DNA from: Scilla litardierei | Taxonomy: Eukaryota > Streptophyta > Magnoliopsida > Asparagales > Asparagaceae | Assembly (NCBI GenBank): GCA_030789695.1 | Contig: CM061135.1 | Span: 111,360,301-111,424,300, forward strand | Length of the DNA stretch: 64,000 nt | Reading direction: 5' to 3' | Shown: in pieces, positions 22,837 to 34,396 of the stretch | Position numbering within the stretch: the first letter of the stretch is position 1 | Layout of the letters: the number at the start of each line of letters is the position of its first letter | Notes under the pieces: model-generated | Seen by the model: the letters and a program-made list of their open reading frames with translations, nothing else | The model's database searches: none | What the model was told of the DNA's origin: nothing | Made by a program: the position numbers and the translations under genes

Positions 22837-25144
22837 TGTTGGATCTGGATCCTAGCCTAGAGGGGGGGGGGGTGAATAGGCTAATAAAAAATTCTCGTGC
22901 AACCCACGAGAAATCACACACAGTTAAAAGCATGACCAGAGTAATGAAAAGCAGACACAGAGTACACAGCGGATTTACCCTGGTTCGGTCGTCCCAACGA
23001 CCTACTCCAGCCCCCAAAGCTAATACTAGATTGAACAGTGCAATAGGTACAAAGTCACAAGTTAGAGCACGCTCAGAGCACCCTCTACATCCCTACACTC
23101 GCCAGACTCTCAGTACCCCACACACAGTGTTTCCTCTCACTATCAATCCTAGCAAAGCTTTCTACCAGCTAGTCCCAAACTAGCTGGGTCCCACTTGTCT
23201 AGTCCCGACTAGACAAGTCCCAAAATAGTTCACAAAAATAGGTAAAATTTCCCCTACGAGGATCTAACACAACTACATAAAATAATAATAATAAATAGAG
23301 TTTAGGAATCTCAGTTTGTGTAGCAGTGATGTCCTCGTCAATCAGCACGGGTCAGATCTCGTCTGACGTAGATGTAAATGTCTCTTGGCACTGGCAGCTA
23401 GTTATCTCCCCTTGAAGTCACGGCTAGCAATTCCTCCGAACGTTAAGAATATGCGTAAGCTTCACCAAACAGTACCAAGAGGACCTGATCTCCCTTTTTC
23501 TCAATAATTATATTTGCATGTCAAAAGACAACACCTTTGAGTCTTTGCACACCCTCTTCAAACGTGAGTCCCCTTGCTCCTTTTGGTGTCTTCGTTTAAA
23601 AGCTCTTGGAGAATAGTTGGGCAGTCCCTTTACTATTTGTTGCAGCAATGGACTTTTTCATTTATGCCTGCACAATCAAAAAGAAACAAGTGATCCTTTA
23701 TTTAATTAATATGAACAAGCTTACATCTGTTTGGATTGTGGCAGGGTCTTGATTTGTGAACTCCGGGACTTGAGGCTCTTGGAGATTTTTGTACACCGGA
23801 GTAAACAATTTGGCCTTATGAATTGACACAAGCAGGAGACACAAAAATTTCGGCTGCACCTCTGGGAAGCTGTTTCCTTGGTTGTCTAGAGGTGCGGCTC
23901 TCAAGGATCGATGCGGCTCTCTAAAAAAAAGCAGAAGCACACAGAATTCGGCACCTCCTTTATTTGCGACTCAAAATGATTTGTGTGCTCCTCACGTTTT
24001 GATTGGCTAAAAAAGATATGGCCTGCACATAACAAACACAAGAAAGGATTAATTAAATAATCAATTGATGCAAACCCTATAATAACGAATGGGCTTGTGT
24101 GCTGTCATCCTTTTTTTTTTGTAATGGCCTCTTGGAATTGAAGCACATAAAAAAAAAGTCTTGCTGCCTCGTTTTTGAGTTCCTCTCTTAAAAAATGAAT
24201 GGGCTTTGAGAATCTTTGAAGATGCAAAAAGAATAATCTTTAAAAGCACTAAAACCCTTCATCATGAATCATGCGGCAGCTGCTCAAAAAATATCCGGCC
24301 ACTTGCTTTCCTTGAGAATGATGCGGCTTGAGATTTTTGGTTGCCGCTAATATATTTGATGATTGCCTGCAAAATATACACAAGATTTAATTAATAAAAA
24401 AATCACACATCTCTTTTGAAGACCTAGGCTCAGCAATCACAGAGGTGGCCGGCTCTTTATAATTTCAAGGAAGAGAAAAAAAGTTTCGGCCCCCCTGTTT
24501 TGTGTGTGTGTGAAGAATTGCAATGGTCAAAGGTTGCGGCTAGAGTATTGAAATTTTTGAGAGAGAGATCCTTCCCTTTTCTTTGATAATGGCCGGATGA
24601 TTTTGATCACCCAAATAGAATTCGGCTAGGTGATCTTCTGGGAATTTTCGGCTAGGGCTCTTGGAGACTTTTGATTGCCGCGCGCTTCTTCAACCCTAGA
24701 AGATGGGTTTTTATAGGGGATGATAGGGTGATGCGGTTACGGGGAATCCTATTTTGAATAGGAGTTAGAGATTTGGTTCAATCAATTTTGTACACAAGTA
24801 GGAGATATGATTTGATCAATTTGGGATTTGATAGCAATTTAAAATGGATATGAAATTTAAATAAATCTCTAATTGATTTGACCAAATCCCGAGTTGATTC
24901 TATCTCCCTCCACGTTGACCAAGTCAAATTGCTTTGTGTATAGCAATTCCTCCACCGGTCGACTAAGTCAAACTTCTTTGTGCACAAGCACTCCTTTTCT
25001 CCCAATATGCTATACGAATAGCAATTCCGCCAAATATCGAAAGTATATTGTTTAGCCAAGCCTGAAACACACTAAGCACACACATTAGATATACCGACAC
25101 GTTTGTCATCATCAAACTAAGATCCTAGATCGTTGCTCCCAACA
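22837..25144 (-). repeat. D2 5' LTR
   Basis: On the minus strand it starts TGTTGGGAGCAACG at 25144 and ends GATCCAACA at 22837. It carries the promoter of D2. TCACC at 25145-25149 is the outer target duplication. Confidence 0.92.
24708..24715 (-). promoter_or_regulatory. TATA box of D2 5' LTR
   Basis: TATAAAAA on the minus strand in the context CCCTATAAAAACCC. Upstream in the sense direction (about 24905-25030) are two related boxes, GACTTGGTCAACGTGG and GACTTAGTCGACCGG, and repeated AATTGCTAT elements. Confidence 0.6.
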
Positions 25145-25203
25145 TCACCGACTTTACTCTTCTTCGTCGGGGGTTTCCTACCTCGTGTCCAAGGAGGCAT
25201 CAT
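25145..25203 (-). pseudogene. G1 post-pol ORF, first residues
   Basis: On the minus strand an ATG at 25203 (or 25200) opens a basic leader MMPPWTRGRKPPTKKSKVGD, which then meets the TCACC target site of D2 and continues at 17343. A Lys/Arg-rich start is also seen in the G2 ORF (MSKKGKEIASSSRR). This ties D2's two flanks into one gene. Confidence 0.65.
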
Positions 25204-26009
25204 GTGTGGTGTGCGAAGGAATGTGAACGCGAGATATGGCTACACAAAATATATATAGGAACGAGTGTACCAAGTCTCGGGAAGAGTGACGATTGCAAGC
25301 ATAATGTATGCGCATAGCCTCCAAGTAAATCCTCCCCCAAGCTAACTCTAGGCAGATATCGTAATCCAATCCCAAGCGTAGTCTCCTAGCACTCCAAATG
25401 TACCTGTATAATATGATAGGAAGAGTTATTAGTTGCAGATTAAAGAAATTAATAGAGTATTGGGTTCAAAATTAGAAAAACAAATCAATTTTAGGGTTGA
25501 AATTGATGGTAAGAGAAAAGGGCTATGTGTTAGAGGGGGTGGGTGTTCAGGATGAAAAGGGAAGAGAGTGGCAGACCGAGTGGTGGTCGGTCGGACTCGG
25601 GCGGCGTGGCGTACGCGACATCGGGTCGAGCGAGGATTTTGGGGGAGAGGGTGGGGTCGGTTCCTGGGAATTGGGTGTGAGGGGGTGAGGGTGGGGTCGT
25701 GATGTTTTATAGCGGGCCGACCGAGCTAAGGCTGTTCGGTTGACTCATTTGCAAATTAAAATTTGTGGTCCCCACTCTTTAGTCGTTGCTCAGTCGAGTA
25801 GGCGTGACTACTCGGTCGAGCTGAAATAAAACTAGAGTGGCCATTTCCCCCATTCTATAGCCTCTGCTACTCGACCGAGCTAAAATATAATCAGAACCCC
25901 TATTTCATTCCTTTCTGCTATAGCTCTAAGCTCGACCGAGTAGGAAGGCTACTCGGTCGAGCTGAAATCAAAACCAGAGCTCAAAAATTGGCCTTTCTGC
26001 GGTTGCTCT
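25204..26009 (-). promoter_or_regulatory. G1 internal promoter-like block: palindrome cluster plus TATA box
   Basis: The minus strand has TATAAAA at 25711-25705. Upstream of it in the sense direction (about 25720-25990) lie at least six copies of a short palindromic motif, CTCGACCGAG or ACTCGGTCGAGCT, some in facing pairs (for example 25930-25970). The ATG of the G1 post-pol ORF is about 500 bp downstream. The G2 element has the same order at 46123-47022, with an unrelated motif. Promoter function is inferred from layout only. B begins at 26010. Confidence 0.5.
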
Positions 26010-28512
26010 TATAGGCAGATATATGCCCTCGAGGCAATTTATCCTAGAATACATCTTCTTCAAATATAAATGGTACTAATTATCCTAATATGGTTAATAT
26101 ATTTATTAAACAATTGGATAATTTCCTTAGACTTAAAGTAACGACATACACGCATCTAGATGCAGATCTCAATTGTGGGAAGTGTATGACCGATTTAAAC
26201 TTGAGTCTTAAACCGTTCATGGTCATAGATGTGTCGAGAAAAGGATATCGGCAAAATGGATAGACCATTGTGTCTCTGTCTTATCCTATTGGGTAATGAT
26301 GATCTCATAATCATTCGACCTGGCGAAGTCGGAGACGAGACACAGGTGCTCATTGGAGAATGAGTTCACTGAACGACCCAATAAAGAGTTATCAAATGGT
26401 TAACCTTAAATAAACTGTCATTAATAACTCTCTAGTGATAATAAGCTAGTTGGTCCTTTAGATTTGAGGTCATTGTAGGAACCTGTGCTTGAATGGTGTC
26501 ACTTAGATCTATGATCTAGTCTCGAGTCTTTTGAAAGGTCTTAGGTTAGGTGACACTATAAGCATACAAGGTAAGTAGTGACTAAGATATGATTTGTCTC
26601 TTCTGTTAAGGGAATTCAGTATCACAGGCTCAGTAAATTTCTTTGTGCTAAACCTCGGCCGAGGTATGTTGTAGGAAGTACAATATGGACATACCAAAGA
26701 CCGCTATATACTGACCAGTGCTAGCTAGTAGGGTTGACATTTTACCATACCATATGCTTAGCAATGACATAGTTATGACAAAGGGACTATATCTACTGTA
26801 TTCATCACTAACACAGTCAGAGTGATCCCGACGATATTTTGTCAATGGGTCAATCACATAATTATGATGCCAAAATAGGGGCAACACCTGCTGCTTGTGG
26901 TCTCTATCGTCTATGGGTTTCAAGCCCCAACCTGTAGTAGGGTCAGTCTGTAGGGTCTCACACCGAGTGGGATTTGTGTCTTAGTAATCGGAAGAATTTA
27001 GGAGGAGTGCACTCGGGTGCACGAGAATAATTGAAGTCACAAAGAGTTTATGACGTTAAGTCTATATTAATGGGAATTAATTGTCTCGCAAATTGTTTGT
27101 GATATAAGCATTAGTGGAATGCTAAAAGGAAAGATTACATATGATGTAAAAGCATTTAAAATAAATCCTAAAATGTTTACGAGGATTTTTTAGCATATGA
27201 TCGTAGAGTTTTTTTTTCCACGAACGTCACGGAAAAAAACCACACGCGAATTGGAATTCAAACGGGATCAAAAACTCATTTTGAAAGTGTATTAAAATGA
27301 AAAGGGGGGTGAAGTGGTTACAGGTCGGACCCGCGCTCAGCAGGCGCCTGCCCGCTGCCAACTCGCCCACCAGTCGAGCGTGTTGGGCTCACTCCAAGCA
27401 GAGGGGCCCGCTGAAACAGGTGAGACCCTCTCCAGCGGGAGCCTACCTGCTCGCCCAGGTAGGTGGATCTGTCCCACTGAAGCAGGCTAGGCCCGCTCCA
27501 GTGGGCGCCAGCCAGCCAGCCCAGTGGGTCTGGGCGAACCGAAATGGGTGCCTAGCCCGCCCCAGTGAGCAGGCCGTCCTATTGGGTGCGCCTGACACGT
27601 GGGTAGGACTCGCGGGTAGGCCCGGTTAGTTGGAAACCCTAATTCTAAGTGACGGCTACGAATTTTATGATTTTTGCTCAACTTTGAGACGTTGTTTGAG
27701 GGGTCAAACGAAGTCGGAATTCATCGCCGTTTGTTTCTATGCGTTCACCATTCATAACTCTTTGAATTGATAGGTTGTATCACTTCCGAGCCCAACGGTG
27801 AGGGAGATATAATTGGTTGAAGTTGAGCCTTAGTTTAAGGCAAAACTTAACCCAATTTTCTCTAATAATTAATTCATATATTGATTAATCCCACATTGCT
27901 CGTGAGACGAGCAAGGTGTCCAGCCTCCTATATAAATAGGGGTCGACACCCCTTAGAAAAATTGCACCGAGTCTCTAAATCGAGTAGCTCTGAAAAGTTT
28001 TAAGCACGCTCTATTAGAGACGAAAATTATTCTTTCCTCCTTTAAATCTTCTGATTTCTTCGTTCGCGTCCTAGTAAGACGACGAGGAGGATTTGATTCA
28101 ATCCAAAGTCTAAGACGCGGATTGCTCTCAAGTGAAAATTTCTTCGGCGAGTGATTGGCTTGGAGGCGCGGTGTTGGCTCGCTTCGGGTGGACCGATTTC
28201 GGAGGCGCAGAGGCAGCTTGGTTCGGGGAGCTAAAGTTGTTGCTGAAAATGACACGTTATCGATGCAAGCAAAGTTCCGGGTATGTACTTTAAAATCTTT
28301 TCATTTATATTATTGCAGTAGTTTAGATCTATTTTGGGGTGGTCAGATCCACCCCAAGATAGTAGAAATCCTGGCTAGGGTCTTTGATATCCGTAGGATC
28401 GTTCGTTAAATTGTTTAATGCTTTTTCTGTTGCATATTTTTTCTGCCTCTATCATCCGTCCGACGTAGGACGAGCATAGATTTATGCCCTAAGGGTCCCT
28501 CAAAACCCATCA
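26010..28512 (+). repeat. B 5' LTR
   Basis: Begins TATAGGCAGATATATG (the 3' copy has TGTAGGGAGATATATG, so the terminal TG has mutated) and ends AACCCATCA before the primer-site relic. A GC-rich block at about 27310-27610 holds several copies of a CCCGCTCCAGTGGG-like motif, about 300 bp before the TATA box. Open frames in this block (27297-27629) are GC-rich chance frames. Confidence 0.85.
27931..27938 (+). promoter_or_regulatory. TATA box of B 5' LTR
   Basis: TATAAATA in the context CCTATATAAATAGGGG, a strong plant LTR promoter match. R would begin about 30 bp downstream. Confidence 0.7.
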
Positions 28513-28525
28513 TTGTTATCGGAGC
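28513..28525 (+). promoter_or_regulatory. B primer-binding site (degenerate, tRNA-Met type)
   Basis: TTGTTATCGGAGC directly follows the LTR end. It differs at two bases from TGGTATCAGAGC over the matching 12 positions. Confidence 0.65.
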
Positions 28526-30094
28526 ATAGGTCTACTTCTGATCTAAGGACTGCAAAGAATATAAATGCATGTATGCTTGCTAAGTACATAAAAATATGGT
28601 TTTTAACATTATGAGATAATTGTTAAAAATGGAACAACTTAATTTTAGATGCTTTAAAATTATTTATGTAGCATGCTATCATTTATGCGATAATTTTTTT
28701 AAACAGATGTTCATGTAATAATATTATGTGATAATTCTTGAACATGGAACTGCTAATTTTTATTAGCTAAAATTTTAGATGTTGTAAAATTATGCTTAAA
28801 ATTTACGTGATAAATGTTTTAATTTGCATGTTATTATTTATGAGATAAATGTTAAATTGTTGTTCATGTTAATAATTATGCGATAATTATTAAAAGGGCT
28901 AGAAACTTAATTTTATGTTATATTTAAGTTGCTAATCTGCATGCTAATTTTATAAGATAAAAGTTAGTTTATGTTTTTAATGGTAATTGTATTTTCTTGC
29001 TTATTATATGATAATTCAAGAAAGCCTCTTATGTTAGCAATTAAAATTCATCTAAAATTATGAGATAATTTTTAGATTGACATGCTATGTTTAATAAATT
29101 GTCACACATTTTAAAGTCCTAACTCCTGATTAGGGTAGCCTTTTTGCAATGATTGTTATTTTAAACGTTCTAATAATAATTCTAATAAAAGGCTACACTT
29201 TAAATTGTTGTAATTTGAATCTATTAAAATCCTAATACTTGATTAGGATAACACGTTGAAACTTTAAACCTTATAGTTGATAAGGACTCTAACAAAAGAT
29301 ATTAACCAAATCCTAAAAATTCCGAATTTTAGGATTCAACTAGTTGATAGGATTAACTAATTTTAATGAAGCCACTTTAGTTGATGGCACACATATGAAT
29401 GGTGAGTTTTCCTTCAATGGACCATGATCCGATCTAGTGTTTTTTCTTAGTGCTGAAGATCACCTAAAGCTTGACTGGGGATAATGATCCTGTCCTAGTC
29501 AAATCTCTGGCCGTGTTCCGCTGGACCGCAAGGATGCGAATCATGATTATGCGACACCGTCAACTATATCTAGTCTAATACGTTAATAATCTTCTTCAAG
29601 ATAAATCATAGCCCTCCTTGTTTTGAAGTCTTGGCGAATATAGGTTACATGTTATTGTTGTTGAGCACACTCAAGCTGTGGCATGAAAACCTTATAGAAA
29701 CCAGCTTTTAATTACATGTGATGTAGTCTAAACTTAACCCAAACCATCGTGTCGTACATACATCGAGCGTAGGCGTAAGTTAAGCTAGACACGAAAACAA
29801 GGGTCTGACTAGACTATTCATTATGATTTAGGTGAGCACACTCATGATCATAAGTGACTAGGGGTAGAAATCTATAGTGAGTCATATATGATATGATCTA
29901 CCGACTGTATAGTCAAACAATTTGTTGAGCACACTCAAGGTTGGAGACTCAGGGTAATTGGATCCCTCTTCCACTAAATTTTTATTAATGTTATGGCTTA
30001 ACTGTTTATTAAAATAGTGGGAGAATATAGTTTAATAAAAACCTCTTAAACTGTAAAAGAACATATGCTAATTAAACTTCTATTAAAATGCAGT
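28526..30094 (+). other. B leader: AT-rich, repetitive, noncoding
   Basis: 28560-29070 is a very AT-rich, diverged repeat in which ATGCGATAATT/ATGAGATAATT recurs every 60-90 bp. Further on, GAGCACACTCA recurs near 29664, 29832 and 29926. No supported gene. Confidence 0.55.
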
Positions 30095-30901
30095 ATGTAG
30101 TCTGGACTTAAATTCATTATCGAGAAGAATACGCTGAACGACACGAATTACAAGGACTGGTTGAGAAACATCAAGCTAGTCCTAGTTAGCTGGAATAGGT
30201 TACGTACTGACGGAAACTACTCCGAAGAAGCCTAATGAAGATGCCACCAATGAAGAGAAGGAAACATACATGCAATGGCAAAGGGATGCAGAGAAGGCCA
30301 GGTGCCTTACTCTGGCCTTAATGAACAATGATCTGCAGAGAAAGCATGAACATATGGATGTTCAGAGTATGTTTTTGAACACAGAGGAATTGTATGGCAA
30401 GCATTCTAGGGCTGCTAGATTTGAGGCCACCTACAACCTTTGGGAGACAAAGATGACGAAGGGCCCTGTCCAGGATCATATGATTAAGATGATTCGGTTC
30501 GTAGAGGACGCAGCCCACTAGGATTTGTCCTTGTAAATGAGATGAGCACGGACATAATCTTAAAGTCTTTAATCCTTATCTTCAACCGGTGCATTAAAAG
30601 TTTTATAATGAACAATACAGAGGTGGAACTTCCAGATCTCCTGAACATGCTTCGGTAGTTCGAGGAGAGAATCGAGAAGAAACCACCAGTATTGGTTGTC
30701 GGCTCTGCTTCTTCTTCTAGCCTAAGGGCAAGGGTAAGAAGAGGCAGATCCCTTAACCTGCCAAAGGGAAGAAGGGGAAAAAGAAGAAAGGGGCGTTGTC
30801 AAAATCTGAGTGTTTCCACTGCCACAAGCCAGGACATTGGAAGAGGAACTGCAATGCCTACCTTACGGAGAAAAGGGGGCATGGTGATGCCTCAACCTTA
30901 G
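30095..30901 (+). pseudogene. B gag pseudogene
   Basis: Reads as a copia-type Gag: KFIIEKNTLNDTNYKDWLRN near 30113-30172, then MQWQRDAEKARCLTLALMNN (30270-30329) and the open stretch to 30521. A decayed nucleocapsid follows with a CFHCHKPGHWKRNC knuckle near 30811-30852. The second codon is now a stop (ATG TAG at 30095), stops occur at about 30521 and 30535, and the frame shifts at least twice. It is non-functional. No protease or pol follows. Confidence 0.82.
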
Positions 30902-32203
30902 TTACAAATCTTGTTTAAACAGTATATTATTTTCCATAAAGATTAATACATGGTATGATATACAAGTATGATTACTAAAACATCTGTATACTGTCTACAT
31001 GTGCTTAAAGCGATGGATGGATGAAGTTCCCAAGTGCAGTCGACAATCATAGTAATCGTTGCTGCTGGGACCGTTGAAGGACTTCAAAGATATCGAGGAA
31101 GTAGTCGTTTTTTATTTTTGAATAAATGTAACGATGGTCTTTTGTGAACAATGATTGAGTGAGTGTCACTCGGGAGATATGTTGCAAACAATTTTCATTC
31201 AATAAAGTCGTTGTTTTCGGTATCTTGTCAAATATGCTCTGGTGGCTATCTGAGTTGTTGCACTTGGTTTTCTGAGTTGTTGTGAATACTTCTGAATTGA
31301 TGTGATTACTTGGAGCTGACAGTAATTTTAACAAATCTACAGTAAAGAGTAAATTTTAGCGCTTGTAATTTAGATGTGATCTTGATTATGTGCATATATA
31401 AGAATTGTTCTTACTGGGCCTGCTTATAATACTTCAAGTTAGAAGATTAATGCAGATAAACTAATTGATAGTGTAAGTAGTTTTGATTGATTCGGTTATC
31501 ATCAAAACTTCTATAAACGAATTTTGATGTGACTAATTCGTCAGAACGACCTGATACTCATTCCATGTAATATTCATTCAGCACATATGGGCTGGTTATA
31601 CTTAATAATCAACATTTCAAATAATATTTAGAAAGTTAAGTAATAAAACCAGACAGTTCTCAAAGTCAGTGGGAGCTAGCATAAAACTTGTTTCCGGTTT
31701 TGGAACTAAGTTAAAGCTCCAAGTTATGGAACATCTATATGTAACGTACAATCAAAAGAGTTTTGATTATGTCAGAGATATAGAATACTTGGTTCCAGTT
31801 TTTCGAGCCAAGATAAAGTTCTAAGTTGTAAAACATTTATATGTGATATAGAATCAAAAGAGTTTTGATTAGGTCATAGATATAAAAACTTGGTGTCATA
31901 AATGTGCTTGACATAAATGAAACTAGAATATGCAATGATATGACTGACTAATATGTAATGATTAACGTTAATTTAAGTCGTATATGCTAATCGTTAGATA
32001 TACAGAAAAAGGAAATCGTTGGATGAGATCCAAAGATGGTTTCGAGAAATCACCCCTGTGTGATTTATAGTGTATTAGTCATTAGACTCTGTAATACTGC
32101 ATAATAGATAGTTTTTAGCAGATCCCCTTTTAGGCTTTGACATATGCTTGATATGCTATAACGGTATGAGATATCGAGATAAATAGCCTTTGCAAGTGGG
32201 AGA
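30902..32203 (+). other. B 3' noncoding region
   Basis: No coding sequence recognised. A diverged direct repeat is present (ATCAAAAGAGTTTTGATTATGTCA near 31751 and again near 31852, in slightly different form). It ends at a short purine tract, GTGGGAGA, before the 3' LTR. Confidence 0.5.
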
Positions 32204-33045
32204 TGTAGGGAGATATATGCCCTCGAGGTAATTTATCCTAGAATACATCTTGTTCAAATATAAATGGTACTAATTATCCTAGTATGGTTAATATATTTAT
32301 TAAACACTTGGATAATTTCCTTAGACTTATAGTAAGGACATACACGCATCTAGATGTAGATCTCGATTTTGGAAAGTGTATGACCGATATGAACTTGAGT
32401 CTTAAGTTCATGGTCATAGATGCGTCGAGAAAAGGATATCGACACAACGGACAGACCATTGTGTCTCTGTCTTATCCTATAGGGTAATGCTGATCTCATA
32501 ATCATTCGACTTGGCGAAGTCGGAGACGAGACACAGGTGCTCATTGGAGAATGAGTTCACTGAACGACCCAATAAAGAGTTATCAAATGGTTAACCTTAA
32601 ATAAACTTTCATTAATAGCTCTCTAGTGATGATAGGCTAGTTGGTCCTTTAGACTTGAGGTCATTGTACGAACATGTGCGTGCGTGAACGGTGTCACTTA
32701 GATCTATGATCTAGTCTCGAGTCTTTTGAAAAGTCTTAGGTTGGGTGACACTTGAAGCATACGACGTAAGTAGTGACTAAGATAGGATTCATCTCTTCCA
32801 TTAAGGAAAGTCAGTGTCACAAGCTCAGTACGGTTCTTTGTGGTAAACCTCGGCCGAGGTATGTTGTAGGAAGTACAACGTGGACATACCAAAGTCCGCT
32901 ATATACTAACAAGTGCTAGCTAGTAAGGTTGATGTTTTACCATACCATAGGCTTAGCAGTGGCATAGTTATGACAAAGGGACTATATCTACGGTATTCAT
33001 CACTGACACTGTCAGAGTGATCCCGACGACATTTTGTCAATGGTT
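32204..33045 (+). repeat. B 3' LTR, first third only
   Basis: TGTAGGGAGATATATGCCC onward matches 26010-26850. Similarity stops at GTCAATGG, where C1 begins. Confidence 0.85.
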
Positions 33046-34379
33046 TGTAGTAAACTCACAACTCCTCATATGGTTTTGATGATTCAAACATATTATCTTT
33101 ATACTAACTCTATCTATGCAGATGTTATAACACAAATCAACTAAGACAATCATCAAGTTTACATATTGCAAGAAGCATCCACTACAAGACGAAGCTTATC
33201 GATGATAATTTGTATCTTGTAAATGAGATGTACTCTTTTTTTTCTCTTGTATTTACTTAGAATGTAAAAGCCTTGATGATAATCTCTCTTAGTCATTTAG
33301 GATTCATCTTCAAAAATTCACGTCAAAAATCCTATTAGTCGACCAACCCCTTATGCTAGTCGACTAATTTTAATATTAAAATATTTCTGTTCTAAAATTT
33401 CGTCAGACCTAATTTAAGTCTCTAGGATCATTTTCCTACAAATTTCTAAATTTCGAAATTTTAGTCGACCAACAGACTTTGTTAGTCTACCAGTCTATTT
33501 TCAAATCAGTTATTTTTAATGATTTATTAATTAAATAATATATTTTATTTCTGGAAGTTAGAACTGCCATAAACGGCTAGTTTCTGACAGCTTATATCTG
33601 TTTACAGAAGTTTCTTTCCGGTTTTGGAAGTTATTTTCTGAAAGGACACCTCAACAGCCAGAATCTTAGTCAACAGTTCTAATTAGTCGACCATGCACCT
33701 ATATTAGTCGACTAATAGAAAAACTTTCCCAGAATTTTTTGAAAATTTAGGTAGTTGTCCAACTTTCAAAAACTACCTTTTGGACTATAAATAGACCCCC
33801 AGACCCCTGCCTAAAACACACAAAAATTCACTTTCTTTCTCTTTTCTTAAGTTTACTTTCTCTCTCTAGAAAGTTAGTGATTTTCAGATTTTCTTAGAGT
33901 AACCTCTGCAAAAAAATTTCCTCCATAGAATGTCCAATCTTCAAGTTCGTTCTACTACAAGTATCATCGAGAACCTTGGAGATTCAATCACCTTCCTTGT
34001 GCAATAATTCCATCAATTATCAAGGCTATAGGTGATATTTTTCATACTCTTTATTTACTTTATTTGGTGAATCTCTTGTTGAAGAGATTGTACAAGTTTG
34101 CAACACAGGGAGTGTTGGCATCTTTGTATGTTGATTACTTGTGGGGAGCAAGTGTTTTTGTGGATTCAAATCTCTATGGGGTAGAGGAATGGACGTAGGA
34201 TCACAAGGATCCGAACCAGGATAAAAATCTCTTTGTTTACGTTTGGAATATTCTGGATTGTGTTCATTTATTTCCGCACTCTTATTGCAATTTTTTATTA
34301 ACTTTTAATTTTGTAGTAACGTCGTGATTTACACTATTCATCCCCATCTAGTCTCTTTGGTGTGCCAGGAGATCCATCA
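33046..34379 (+). repeat. C1 5' LTR
   Basis: Probable start TGTAGTAAACTC (set by the end of B homology), end GATCCATCA before the primer site. TATAAATA lies at 33786-33793. Upstream, TTAGTCGACCA/TAGTCGACTAA boxes occur in facing pairs at about 33337-33362, 33472-33502 and 33686-33719. Confidence 0.7.
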
Positions 34380-34396
34380 TTTGGTATCAAAGCTTC

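Larger units (their letters stand above)
17344..25144 (-). mobile_element. D2: complete, young, gag-only copia-type LTR retrotransposon
   Basis: LTRs of about 2.3 kb (17344-19645 and 22837-25144) are near-identical. TSD TCACC flanks the element (17339-17343 and 25145-25149). Read on the minus strand: 5' LTR, initiator tRNA-Met primer site, gag (22800-20923), 3' untranslated region, polypurine tract, 3' LTR. The 3.2-kb interior has no protease, integrase or RT. This matches the class described in plants as TR-GAG (terminal-repeat elements with a GAG domain), which need pol enzymes from another element. Near-identical LTRs and an intact gag point to recent movement. Confidence 0.92.
1..26009 (-). 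mobile_element. G1: old Athila-like Ty3/gypsy element, fragmented and nested
   Basis: G1 is the background into which D1 and D2 inserted. Read on the minus strand it runs from a promoter-like block (25204-26009), through a broken ORF (pieces at 25145-25203, 16394-17343 or 12696-13646, and 1626-2738) and a noncoding tail, to the first 11 bases of a 3' LTR at the window edge. The LTR start TGATGTGT is preceded by the purine tract GCTTGGGGGATTT, the same boundary as in the complete element G2 (GCTTGGGGGATTT then TGACGTG). The order promoter block, ORF, noncoding tail, LTR is also that of G2, so I infer that G1's pol lay beyond 26010, where element B now begins. No pol sequence of G1 is visible in the window. 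Confidence 0.75.
26010..33045 (+). mobile_element. B: decayed gag-only copia-type element with 2.5-kb LTRs
   Basis: The 5' LTR (26010-28512) and the first 842 bp of a 3' LTR (32204-33045) are clearly homologous (shared AGATATATGCCCTCGAGG start). The 3.7-kb interior holds a primer-site relic, a long AT-rich leader and a broken gag with one zinc knuckle, but no pol. The 3' LTR stops at 33045, where C1 starts; its remainder is not seen again in the window. No target duplication could be checked. Confidence 0.85.

Noticed and set aside
27297..27629. 110-codon frame in the B 5' LTR
   Set aside because: GC-rich repeats in the promoter part of an LTR. No homology, and it is interrupted by the LTR layout.
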